DNA from: a virus
Length of the DNA: 56,376 nt
Direction: 5' to 3' (one strand)
IMG/VR virus record: IMGVR_UViG_3300036715_000633
Coordinates: 1 to 56,376 of that record
Part shown: positions 43,260 through 49,608 of the stretch, one piece after another
How the letters are laid out: the number at the start of each line of letters is the position of its first letter
How positions within the stretch are numbered: position 1 is the stretch's first letter
Translations under genes and position numbers: made by a program
The notes under the pieces: generated by a model
The model's database searches: none
The model's input: only the letters and a program-made list of their open reading frames with translations
What the model was told of the DNA's origin: nothing

Positions 43260-43496
43260 TTAGGCCAGAAGTTTGTGCAAAGCTGCGACGGTCACGCGCT
43301 GCCCGTTGAGTTTGTACGTCAGGCGTGCGAAGTTTGCACCAGTGCCGAAACGGCTGGTGTTATTTACTACCATCTTTGCGCAAATCTCAACAAGACCTTC
43401 GGAGGTTTGTACTTCGCTGGAAACACCCATCCATGCGCTTTCCTTCACGCACTTGGCGGAAAGGCTATTCGCGGCAGCAATCACTAACTTTTTCAT
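43260..43496 (-). CDS. Unknown 78-residue protein
   Basis: A small protein (KKLVIAAANSLSAKCVKESA...FARLTYKLNGQRVTVAALHK) with a probable mixed alpha/beta fold. Unknown function. It follows a TTGACG/GATAAT promoter and has TAGGAG upstream of ATG 43496. Confidence 0.65.
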   Translation of the reverse strand: MKKLVIAAANSLSAKCVKESAWMGVSSEVQTSEGLVEICAKMVVNNTSRFGTGANFARLTYKLNGQRVTVAALHKLLA

Positions 43497-43528
43497 TTTC
43501 TACTCCTACGTGTGTTTTCGAGGATTTG

Positions 43529-43558
43529 ATTATCTCGCCGCACGCGTAGGACCGTCAA
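43529..43558 (-). promoter_or_regulatory. Sigma70-type promoter
   Basis: On the minus strand TTGACG (43558-43553), 18-base spacer, GATAAT (43534-43529). It overlaps the 3' end of the HTH regulator gene and serves the gene at 43496, probably with the DUF2786 gene. Confidence 0.7.
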
Positions 43559-43910
43559 CCGTTATTTTGATTTTTCGCAAATCTGCGACATTCCCCCTGG
43601 CACGCGGATGCGGCGCGACAATAGCGGGAATGTTGAAGGCTTCGCGCAGTTCCCGAATTGGAATGCCGGATAATTCGTGCATCCGCATAATCCAATGCTC
43701 AGGCAATGAGGCCTTATCGTGACGGCAGCGACTAAGCCCTGCGTCCGATATCTGTAGCATTTCCTTGACCACATGAATCGATGGCGCACCGATCTCCAGT
43801 CGCACGTACTCCAGCAAGCCGTCGATTACGCTGATAGCTGTCAGGCTTGCGCCGAGAATTGTGTCAGGCCGACGGAATGTGATGACCTTCCCTGTATCGT
43901 GGCATGGCAT
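43530..43910 (-). CDS. Helix-turn-helix regulator-like protein
   Basis: A 126-residue protein. The central VVKEMLQISDAGLSRCRHDK then LPEHWIMRMHELSGIPIRELREA (about 48-90) matches small Cro/CI-like helix-turn-helix proteins that end in SGIPIRELR. It may control the early leftward genes or the early-late switch. It is the only clear candidate transcription regulator in this strand block. DNA target unknown. Confidence 0.75.
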   Translation of the reverse strand: MPCHDTGKVITFRRPDTILGASLTAISVIDGLLEYVRLEIGAPSIHVVKEMLQISDAGLSRCRHDKASLPEHWIMRMHELSGIPIRELREAFNIPAIVAPHPRARGNVADLRKIKITVDGPTRAAR

Positions 43911-43912
43911 GA

Positions 43913-44242
43913 TTAAGCCTCCCGCCGACGTTTAGCAACTTCGTCCGCAATCGCATCACGCGAAAACACCTGACCGCGAAACATCACTTTAATCATGCCG
44001 GGATCGTTGTCGAGTAGGGTTGCCAATCGAACAAGGTCCATCGTTGGAATGCCAATCACTTCGTTGACCGTGGCGCTTGGAGGAGGTGCGGCCTCCACTT
44101 CCGCCAGCTTGCCCAGTAACGTCACTGCGGCGCTGTTTAATTGATGAATCAAAGCCAGGGCATCCTCATGCTCCTTCGCTTTCGCCAGATGCTTCTCCAT
44201 CCAGCCACGATGGTAGTTTTCAAGTTCGGCAGGTGTTTTCAT
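43913..44242 (-). CDS. Unknown helical 109-residue protein
   Basis: Begins MKTPAELENYHRGWMEKHLA, mostly helical with a Pro-rich bend (EAAPPPSA), and ends in a basic AKRRREA. ATG 44242 overlaps the upstream stop (ATGA). The open frame extends further upstream but that part is an alternative frame of the previous gene. Function unknown. Confidence 0.65.
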   Translation of the reverse strand: MKTPAELENYHRGWMEKHLAKAKEHEDALALIHQLNSAAVTLLGKLAEVEAAPPPSATVNEVIGIPTMDLVRLATLLDNDPGMIKVMFRGQVFSRDAIADEVAKRRREA

Positions 44243-44529
44243 TTCTTCACCCCGCACAAACGCGAACGGACCGCGGTTAAATCGCTCGAACCCGTCCACC
44301 ACGCTGTACAGGCTTCGGTCATATCTTCGCCAACCTTTTGCAACGGGATGGCGTTGACGGGAACCTTGACGACGATCGGCGCGACGACGGAAACAAGCGC
44401 CAGTGTGGTCAACGCACCCACGATGATGCCGCACGCGAACGCCGCGAGGCAAGGCGCAAATAATTTGTCCATCGGATGCTTTCCTTCAACGGAATAAAAT
44501 GAGGTGTTCATAATTCGCCCTTTAATCAT
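44239..44529 (-). CDS. Small membrane protein
   Basis: Up to 96 residues with one clear membrane span (LFAPCLAAFACGIIVGALTT then LALVSVVAPIVV) and an external or cytosolic tail with two cysteines. Three starts are possible: 44529 (overlaps upstream stop), 44511 (AGGG upstream) and 44472 (GGAA upstream). Function unknown; a superinfection-exclusion or membrane role is conceivable. Confidence 0.6.
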   Translation of the reverse strand: MIKGRIMNTSFYSVEGKHPMDKLFAPCLAAFACGIIVGALTTLALVSVVAPIVVKVPVNAIPLQKVGEDMTEACTAWWTGSSDLTAVRSRLCGVKK

Positions 44530-44732
44530 TGGCCTACAAGTTCCAGAATATCAGCCCATACGTCTGCACGCACGCGACCAGAACCCATTACAGGAGCCTT
44601 TGTGTATTCCGTAACCAAATGCTGGAGTTGCACGGTGTCGATAACCTTGTACGTGTAGATATTCGACCACGCGGCATTACTGGACCCCTGACAAATCGTG
44701 CCAGGGAGCAAATTTGAGATTTCGAGGCTCAT
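44526..44732 (-). CDS. Unknown 68-residue protein
   Basis: A small protein (EISNLLPGTICQGSSNAAWS...ADVWADILELVG) of unknown function in the ATGA-coupled early gene string. It overlaps both neighbours by four bases. Confidence 0.6.
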   Translation of the reverse strand: MSLEISNLLPGTICQGSSNAAWSNIYTYKVIDTVQLQHLVTEYTKAPVMGSGRVRADVWADILELVGQ

Positions 44733-45016
44733 AATTGAATCCCGACATTGTGGATTGGCAAATGATTCCCCACCAGTTCAATACTGAACACAGGATGGGT
44801 TTCTGCGTAGTTCACCATGTCCAGACGGAAGCCCGACAGACCCTCAGGAATCGGCACGTAAGCGCTGAGGCTTTCGATCAGGTGTGCAAGTTCCGGAAGT
44901 GAATGGACGGGCGTCACAGTGTCGCTAATGCGGCCAGCGATGACGTTCGCCGCGGTGTAGCTGTGCAGGTTAAACAGGACGGGCTGTTGATGCTGAAAGT
45001 GGCAAGTTTGGCGCAT
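44729..45016 (-). CDS. Unknown 95-residue protein
   Basis: Begins MRQTCHFQHQQPVLFNLHSY and includes LPELAHLIESLSAYVP. No family recognised. ATG 45016 has GGAG six bases upstream; the further upstream open frame crosses a terminator-like hairpin and is not used. Confidence 0.6.
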   Translation of the reverse strand: MRQTCHFQHQQPVLFNLHSYTAANVIAGRISDTVTPVHSLPELAHLIESLSAYVPIPEGLSGFRLDMVNYAETHPVFSIELVGNHLPIHNVGIQL

Positions 45017-45053
45017 GATGTTCTCCAGTAAGTAAATGCACATTTTACAACGG

Positions 45054-45082
45054 AAAGCGGGCACCATTTAGATGCCCGCTTT
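45054..45082. terminator. Bidirectional hairpin, terminator-like
   Basis: AAAGCGGGCA (45054-45063) and TGCCCGCTTT (45073-45082) form a 10-bp stem. The plus strand is followed by TTATT; the minus strand tail is weak (TTTCCG), so leftward termination would be partial. Confidence 0.5.
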
Positions 45083-45085
45083 TTA

Positions 45086-45355
45086 TTAAATCAGTTTGTT
45101 GATGTCGAGGTTAAGGTCGTGGCAGCAGGCGCAAAGCACCTCGGTGCGGCGATTCATCTCCTTGGAGATCATTTCCAGAACGTCGTCAGACGCAGCGTGG
45201 AACACAAACCCCTCGAACGCAATTTCCACGCTTGCATCGTCAGCGGCGAGAATTGCAGTGTAACGCGCATTCAGATCCTTGATGTAATCAGCGATGGATT
45301 TTACTTCCTCGATTGCGTCGGCCAGCTGGCTCAACGTCATTGGTGGTTTTTTCAT
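45086..45355 (-). CDS. Unknown 89-residue helical protein
   Basis: PPMTLSQLADAIEEVKSIAD and ILAADDASVEIAFEGFVFHA, then MISKEMNRRTEVLCACCHDL at the C-terminus with a CACC cluster. Probably helical and dimeric. Unknown function. Its mRNA leader carries a strong hairpin and promoter. Confidence 0.62.
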   Translation of the reverse strand: MKKPPMTLSQLADAIEEVKSIADYIKDLNARYTAILAADDASVEIAFEGFVFHAASDDVLEMISKEMNRRTEVLCACCHDLNLDINKLI

Positions 45356-45370
45356 TTCTCGTTTCCTTTC

Positions 45371-45407
45371 GTCACTGGGCGGTACTTAGATTTCGCGCCC
45401 CAGTGAC
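45371..45407 (-). promoter_or_regulatory. 5'-leader hairpin
   Basis: GTCACTGGG (45371-45379) and CCCAGTGAC (45399-45407) form a 9-bp stem with a 19-base loop between the promoter at 45411-45438 and the ribosome-binding site of the gene at 45355. It could stabilise the mRNA or bind a regulator. Confidence 0.5.
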
Positions 45408-45410
45408 TAC

Positions 45411-45438
45411 ATTATAACAGCGTTTTCCAACTGTGCAA
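45411..45438 (-). promoter_or_regulatory. Strong promoter with extended -10
   Basis: On the minus strand TTGCAC (45438-45433), 16-base spacer, perfect TATAAT (45416-45411) preceded by TGT. It drives the small genes from 45355 leftward. Confidence 0.8.
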
Positions 45439-45458
45439 GGATCTGCGCGAAATGTTGT

Positions 45459-45659
45459 TTAAACGTCGGATTCGTCAACATGCGCGATGGCGACAACGAT
45501 CCCCGCGATGTCGCGCAATGTCGCCTCGTGATCGCCGGTTACCAGCGGGCGAAACGTCACGCCTAGTTTGGGTTCGCGGTTCGGGTTTGCGCGGCACGCG
45601 TTGAAAATCGCTTCTATTGCGATGCCGACTGGGATTCCTTGGGTTTCGAGGTTGGTCAT
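45459..45659 (-). CDS. Unknown 66-residue protein
   Basis: A small protein (MTNLETQGIPVGIAIEAIFN, ending AIAHVDESDV) of unknown function. ATG 45659 follows AAGGAG. It lies between two other small genes in the same direction. Confidence 0.6.
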   Translation of the reverse strand: MTNLETQGIPVGIAIEAIFNACRANPNREPKLGVTFRPLVTGDHEATLRDIAGIVVAIAHVDESDV

Positions 45660-45670
45660 TTTGCGGCTCC

Positions 45671-45868
45671 TTAATTACAACCCAGTGCATCACACATTGC
45701 CTCAAACTTCTCCCGGGTCAGTGGTATGGTTTTAACACCCATTGGGCAGTCGGCGCGCTTTCCAGTGCGTGCGTCGATCAGGCCAACGCCGCGCAGCACG
45801 TACGCTGGGAATTCCTCGCCGGTGAAGGCGTCGATTGCTTTGTATCCGGTGGTGGCAGTTACGTTCAT
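45671..45868 (-). CDS. Unknown 65-residue protein
   Basis: MNVTATTGYKAIDAFTGEEF and GVGLIDARTGKRADCP suggest a small beta-rich protein; it ends with a helix and Cys-rich tail (MCDALGCN). Unknown function. ATG 45868 follows CAGGAG; an extended -10 (TGGCATAAT, 45907-45915) lies just after the upstream terminator and may be its promoter. Confidence 0.6.
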   Translation of the reverse strand: MNVTATTGYKAIDAFTGEEFPAYVLRGVGLIDARTGKRADCPMGVKTIPLTREKFEAMCDALGCN

Positions 45869-45913
45869 TTTATTTCTCCTGGTTAATGTGTGTCGATGTA
45901 GTTACATTATGCC

Positions 45914-45944
45914 AATAAAAAAGGAAACGCAAGCATTTCCTTTT
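45914..45944 (-). terminator. Rho-independent terminator
   Basis: On the minus strand AAAAGGAAA (45944-45936) and TTTCCTTTT (45927-45919) form a stem with an 8-base loop, followed by TTTATT. It lies downstream of the gene ending at 45998. Confidence 0.6.
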
Positions 45945-45997
45945 AATTACACATCAACGCACTAATGTGTGGCATTTATACATGACCACATTAATCG

Positions 45998-46207
45998 TCA
46001 CTGCTGGAACAACGCAATCCGCATATTTAGGATCCGGCGATATCCCTGCATGTGTACCAGCTGCACGCTCAATAGGCGCTGTTCATCCCCTGGCAAGGTT
46101 TTGTAAATATTGCCGTAAATGAATGTGGACAATTTCGCTATCTTGGAATCCAGGTCGTTGAATTCGTCCACGACCCGTTGCTGGTGCGGCTGTAGATCAG
46201 AACTCAT
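45998..46207 (-). CDS. Small protein of the crAss001_48-related type
   Basis: A 69-residue protein, LQPHQQRVVDEFNDLDSKIA, KLSTFIYGNIYKTLP, then QLVHMQGYRRILNMRIALF. This two-helix pattern (PHQQRV...L..KI..L..FI, Q...M..Y..IL..RI..F) is widespread in tailed phages and annotated as crAss001_48-related. Function unknown. ATG 46207 has GGAGG nine bases upstream and overlaps the 3' end of the frameshifted gene. Confidence 0.75.
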   Translation of the reverse strand: MSSDLQPHQQRVVDEFNDLDSKIAKLSTFIYGNIYKTLPGDEQRLLSVQLVHMQGYRRILNMRIALFQQ

Positions 46208-46470
46208 ACCCGCGATCCTCCATGAATACGTGCAGCACATAATTACCACCTTCGAGCAAAGTCGTGCCCACAAAGTCCCAGTTACCTTCGGGCACATCTT
46301 CGCCCGTCAACAGCGCGACAATGCGAACAGGGTCCAGCGGAGCGTCGGGGGTCACACTTCGCCCACATCATTGGCATACCGAACTGCACGGCTAGGGATA
46401 AAACTTTTGCACCGCGAGGCAGCAAAATAACGCATTCCCGCAACTTGACTGGATATTTAAAAACTTTCAT
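46197..46470 (-). pseudogene. Small phage protein gene interrupted at a C5 run (+1 frameshift or mutation)
   Basis: From ATG 46470 (AGGGGG upstream) the frame reads MKVFKYPVKLRECVILLPRG, then AKVLSLAVQFGMPMMWAKCD, and reaches a run of five Cs (minus strand; GGGGG at 46347-46351 on plus). Past it the original frame is unlike any known protein and stops soon after, while the +1 frame continues as DAPLDPVRIVALLTGEDVPE, WDFVGTTLLEGGNYVLHVFM and ends at 46197. The joined protein (about 90 residues) matches small phage proteins with the KYP...LP.GAKVL...VQ.G...WA...P...FVGT..EGG..V.HVF pattern. Four Cs would restore the frame; ribosomal shifting at CCC-CGA is the alternative. Confidence 0.65.
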
Positions 46471-46487
46471 GGCACCCCCTTTTATCC

Positions 46488-46700
46488 CTACACAATAGCA
46501 GCGCGCACGCGTGCCGACAAATAATCTTGAGCAATGGAAGGAACCTTCTCCAGCCCAATGACGGCGTGAAACTGCATACCGGAGAAATCGTGCCACCAGT
46601 ATGAACGACTGCGGTCCACGCGTGCGTAATACACATCGATACCTGGGACTGTTACTGCCTGGACCTTATCGCATGGCTCGACAATAATTAGTATTTTCAT
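46488..46700 (-). CDS. Unknown 70-residue protein
   Basis: Begins MKILIIVEPCDKVQAVTVPG, then YYARVDRSRSYWWHDFSG. Probable alpha/beta fold; function unknown. ATG 46700 overlaps the upstream stop (ATGA). Confidence 0.6.
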   Translation of the reverse strand: MKILIIVEPCDKVQAVTVPGIDVYYARVDRSRSYWWHDFSGMQFHAVIGLEKVPSIAQDYLSARVRAAIV

Positions 46701-46894
46701 TGCGGCACCTTTTTGCAGTACCGACGAATCGCCATGTTATATGCGTAAAAAGGATCGGTGCCCAGGCTTTTGTGTTCCCACAAAACATCGTCACGCACGC
46801 GCACAGTTTCCTCGGGTGAGCAAATGTAACTCCCGCGCAGGTCCTCGGTGCAACCCATCAGCAGCAGGGCGCCGATAATAAGGCCCGCTTTCAT
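46697..46894 (-). CDS. Small lipoprotein
   Basis: A 65-residue protein. MKAGLIIGALLLMGC is a signal peptide with a lipobox ending in Cys15; the mature part is about 50 residues with two further cysteines. It would be anchored to a membrane on the periplasmic side. Early-expressed phage lipoproteins sometimes block superinfection; here that is only a possibility. It overlaps both neighbours by ATGA. Confidence 0.7.
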   Translation of the reverse strand: MKAGLIIGALLLMGCTEDLRGSYICSPEETVRVRDDVLWEHKSLGTDPFYAYNMAIRRYCKKVPQ

Positions 46895-47874
46895 TGCACC
46901 ACCTTCGCTTCCTCTTCGCGCATTTCCTTCCAGCGCTCCATCGTGTCGATTACGTCCTGCACATCATGCGCGGCATCTTTCGCACCACGACCGCCCAGCA
47001 CCATTAGCTTTTTAAGCGCATGGAACACGTTAGGATCCTTGATGTCATATACGACACCCAGGCGATAAGGGTCGATGCTGTCGAACGGGAATGGGCGATA
47101 ATAGTGGTTGTGCTTGCGTGGCGGTTTAGTGACCACATGAGGCTCAGGGTACATCGCTGCTGGCGTAGGCAGCATTTGCGCAGGCGCTCCCATGCGAACT
47201 TTCGCCAGTTCGTTAATCGCCGCAACTGCTGCACCGCCATACGTCGCGCTTTCGTGCTGTTCCCAACCTGGCACGATATTATCCAGCGCTGCTGCGACGG
47301 CTCGAAACGCTTCCGATTCGGAGCGGGTTATGTGAGGTGAACTGCGAACAAACGCCAACTGCGCCTCGAGGTCACGGATCTTTTCTTCCAGCGGTTGCTT
47401 GTTGGTTTGTTCGAGGTGTAAGGCAACTTCGGTTTTTTCAAGATCCACACCCCAGCCACGTAGCATGTTTGACAACGGGGTGTCGGTATGTGCCGACAAC
47501 AGTTCCGCGGTTCCATTTTGGCGCACTAAGTTGCGGCCGCTTTGGTATGTGGCGCGCATGTTGTCGCGGTCCTCTTGGCTTGTTGCCATAAATTCTTTAG
47601 TAATCACTTTTTTAATTTCCTCGGTGGTACGTTTAGGTGGGAACTGGCATTTGCACAATTCGTCAATTTTCACAAGCGCGTCACAACGCTGGCAAAGGAA
47701 ATGATTCTGCGCAGGGCGCCATTGTGCAACGTGGGTGGAGCCCTTACGCCATGCAAGGGTATTTGCGAAAACGCCATCCTTGCGGCCATTGTCTTTGAAA
47801 ATAACATCGATCACGCGAGGCAGCTTTGCAAGCGTACATTCGTGCGCATCGTATGGCCTGAATTCGTTATCCAT
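46891..47874 (-). CDS. Unknown protein with zinc-finger-like motif
   Basis: A 327-residue protein, first gene of the leftward early block next to the probable origin. An HFLCQRCDALV...DELCKCQF segment (about 54-75) gives CxxC...CxC, a likely zinc site. The middle (EQTNKQPLEEKIRDLEAQLA) is coiled coil. The C-terminal about 60 residues (PYRLGVVYDIKDPNVFHALK, VLGGRGAKDAAHDVQDVIDT) resemble a small helical module recurring in phage proteins. ATG 47874 follows AAAGG; the ATG at 47925 lacks a good site. No function assigned. Confidence 0.7.
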   Translation of the reverse strand: MDNEFRPYDAHECTLAKLPRVIDVIFKDNGRKDGVFANTLAWRKGSTHVAQWRPAQNHFLCQRCDALVKIDELCKCQFPPKRTTEEIKKVITKEFMATSQEDRDNMRATYQSGRNLVRQNGTAELLSAHTDTPLSNMLRGWGVDLEKTEVALHLEQTNKQPLEEKIRDLEAQLAFVRSSPHITRSESEAFRAVAAALDNIVPGWEQHESATYGGAAVAAINELAKVRMGAPAQMLPTPAAMYPEPHVVTKPPRKHNHYYRPFPFDSIDPYRLGVVYDIKDPNVFHALKKLMVLGGRGAKDAAHDVQDVIDTMERWKEMREEEAKVVQ

Positions 47875-48397
47875 ATTTAACCTTTCGTTGGTTGGAATTG
47901 GGCTGACATCCTCGCGGTTAATCACCCCTCCTCGTTAATCAAGTTACGCGGCATCCTTCCCAGGGTATCGCGTAGTGCCAAGGAACGAATCCCTAACCAA
48001 GTCGTCAATCTGCACATTGACGGCTGCGCATTCGTGCAGTACGCAGGCTTTATATTTAGTCGCCTCGTTTGAGTGGCAGGCGCGCCCGATAGTCCCAACA
48101 ATTCAGATTGCTACCATAGCCCTTGGGCGGGCGTATCCTGCTTCCGATACTTTGCAGTTACGGAACAGGCGTCAAGGTGCAGGTTCGCGTTTCAATGGTC
48201 CCCATCAGCACGAACAAATAATATCATGCTAGGCACGCCAATTGTTGTGCCAATGTGCAGAGCCGATGGATTGATATGGTGACCACATGGAACCGCACAT
48301 AAATACCGCCAAATCCGCGGGAAACCTGTTAATGATAAAGCAACCCACTAAAAAATAACGCTTTATAATCAAGGACTTAGGTATAGTTATCCCGAAC

Positions 48398-48418
48398 TTA
48401 TTCACAAAGTTACCCACA
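48398..48418. promoter_or_regulatory. Pair of DnaA-box-like sites
   Basis: TTATTCACA and TTACCCACA, 3 bases apart and in the same direction, at the edge of the AT-rich region. The first fits the consensus exactly, the second differs at one position. Confidence 0.55.
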
Positions 48419-48634
48419 GAAACGGACTTTTGCGATCACCAAGAATAAACCTATTCTCATAGGAGAATATAAAAAAAATTATCTTGGTTATTACTTTAGA
48501 GGGGGGTGTACCCCCTAAAAAAACTTTTTTTTCTACGAAAAAATAAAGTTTCACGGGTACTCTAAAGAATAAACGCTAATTTTACTAAAGTTGTATTACA
48601 AGCTGTAATGCATACTACGAACCCTTGCTAACGC

Positions 48635-48662
48635 TTGTATTATTTTTCCTGCGCGATAAAAT
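48635..48662 (+). promoter_or_regulatory. Rightward early promoter
   Basis: TTGTAT at 48635-48640, 16-base spacer, TAAAAT at 48657-48662. A DnaA-box match at 48665-48673 lies directly downstream, so binding there could affect transcription of the gene at 48699. Confidence 0.6.
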
Positions 48663-48698
48663 AGTTATCCACAGCCTAACCTTACTACTGGAGGAAAT

Positions 48699-49331
48699 AT
48701 GACGACAGACCTTGCCAACTTACGCGATAAATACAAATCCCCTGAGCTACTTGCCAGCTATATTGCATCGGCCAATTGGAAGCCAGAAGCCGTTAAGGAC
48801 CTCACTCCCGACGAAACCGAGTGGCTTATATATCACTTGCAACGACGCGAACGGTTCAACAAGTACAACGCAGGCGATATGTCCTGCATCAACGAAGTGT
48901 CCAAGATGATGGGCACAATCATGCCCCCTGTTGAATGTACCGAAATGCTTACGATGATTGCCAAGTGTGTCGCAATCGACAAACTCGCCGACCGTCCTGA
49001 TATGCGTTATATCAACAGGGCAGCGCTTGAAGACATCATGTGGTCACGGTATGCACAAACGGGCGAGGGTGGTTCCGACGATGCGATACAACGCCCCGTG
49101 AACGAAGAAACACCGATCGACCCTGAACCCAAAAAGCCATCCGTTGCGTCCGAAGAAATCGAACAAGCGAATACACTGTGGCGCGAAGCCATCAGAAACC
49201 GCGCACAAGCCCGAACGGACTGGACGACCTACATTGAGACCATTCAAGCACAGAAACGCGACAGCTTGCGGCAATGGGATGAATATGTGGAAACGCGGCG
49301 CAAGCAATACGCGAGGCTGCGTAGCCAGTAG
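48699..49331 (+). CDS. Unknown protein next to the candidate origin
   Basis: A 210-residue protein with no recognised domain. The N-terminal half is globular (YKSPELLASYIASANWKPEA, ECTEMLTMIAKCVAIDKLAD); the C-terminal half is a charged helix (IEQANTLWREAIRNRAQART onward). Its place directly beside the origin-like region, ahead of the HTH and primase genes, suggests a replication role such as initiator or regulator. That is inference from position. ATG 48699 follows TGGAGG. Confidence 0.65.
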   Translation: MTTDLANLRDKYKSPELLASYIASANWKPEAVKDLTPDETEWLIYHLQRRERFNKYNAGDMSCINEVSKMMGTIMPPVECTEMLTMIAKCVAIDKLADRPDMRYINRAALEDIMWSRYAQTGEGGSDDAIQRPVNEETPIDPEPKKPSVASEEIEQANTLWREAIRNRAQARTDWTTYIETIQAQKRDSLRQWDEYVETRRKQYARLRSQ

Positions 49332-49332
49332 G

Positions 49333-49361
49333 TTGTTGGCAGTTTAAGGTTGTAATATAGT
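49333..49361 (+). promoter_or_regulatory. Sigma70-type promoter
   Basis: TTGTTG at 49333-49338, 17-base spacer, TATAGT at 49356-49361. It lies just after the stop of the preceding gene and would transcribe the HTH gene and the primase gene. Confidence 0.6.
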
Positions 49362-49386
49362 GCATGTCTTGAATAAGGAATCTGAT

Positions 49387-49608
49387 ATGACAGCGCAAGA
49401 ACGATTTAACGCGACATACATTTCCTCCACGGAAATCATGCGCGACCTGGGGATTAGCCGCACGGCGCTATCTGCCGCACGCCGCTCGGGTCGCCTCAAA
49501 GATCCCATTATCTTGATGAATGGTTTGGCAGTGTTCTATGAACGCGAACAAGTTGCCGAGCATGTCAAACTGTGGAAGAAAACTATTGAGGCGCGGCGCA
49601 ATGTCTGA
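49387..49608 (+). CDS. Small helix-turn-helix protein
   Basis: A 73-residue protein with ISSTEIMRDLGISRTALSAA and RRSGRLKDPIILMNGLAVFY, a MerR/excisionase-like winged helix-turn-helix. It may bind origin or promoter DNA or load the primase. ATG 49387 has AAGGA seven bases upstream; its stop overlaps the primase start by 8 bases. Confidence 0.78.
   Translation: MTAQERFNATYISSTEIMRDLGISRTALSAARRSGRLKDPIILMNGLAVFYEREQVAEHVKLWKKTIEARRNV

Larger units (their letters stand above)
47875..48698. other. Gene-poor divergent region, candidate replication origin
   Basis: This 824-base stretch separates leftward and rightward early genes. It contains three DnaA-box-like 9-mers: TTATTCACA (48398-48406), TTACCCACA (48410-48418) and TTATCCACA (48665-48673); the first and last match TTATNCACA exactly. 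Bases 48420-48660 are very AT-rich and contain a GGGGG-TGTA-CCCCC hairpin (48502-48515), A/T runs, and the dyad ATTACA-AGC-TGTAAT (48595-48609). A minus-strand frame open from 48102 to 47944 (ending LGTTRYPGKDAA) looks coding but has no usual start codon. I see no tRNA. Confidence 0.6.

Noticed and set aside
46282-46470. Reading the MKVFKYPV gene to its in-frame stop as an intact protein
   Set aside because: The sequence after the C5 run in that frame (RRSAGPCSHCRAVDGRRCARR region) is Arg/Cys-rich and unlike a folded protein, while the +1 frame continues the family pattern.
48060-48240. Possible tRNA-like stretch with GGTTCG
   Set aside because: No acceptor stem or anticodon arm could be folded around it on either strand.
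48229-48417. A 62-residue minus-strand reading frame in the origin region
   Set aside because: It covers two DnaA-box-like sites, has no ribosome-binding site and an unlikely composition.
48502-48515. G5/C5 hairpin as a rho-independent terminator
   Set aside because: On plus the stem is followed by an A run before Ts, and on minus by CTCTAAAG; neither fits a normal U tract, so it is listed only as part of the origin-like region.
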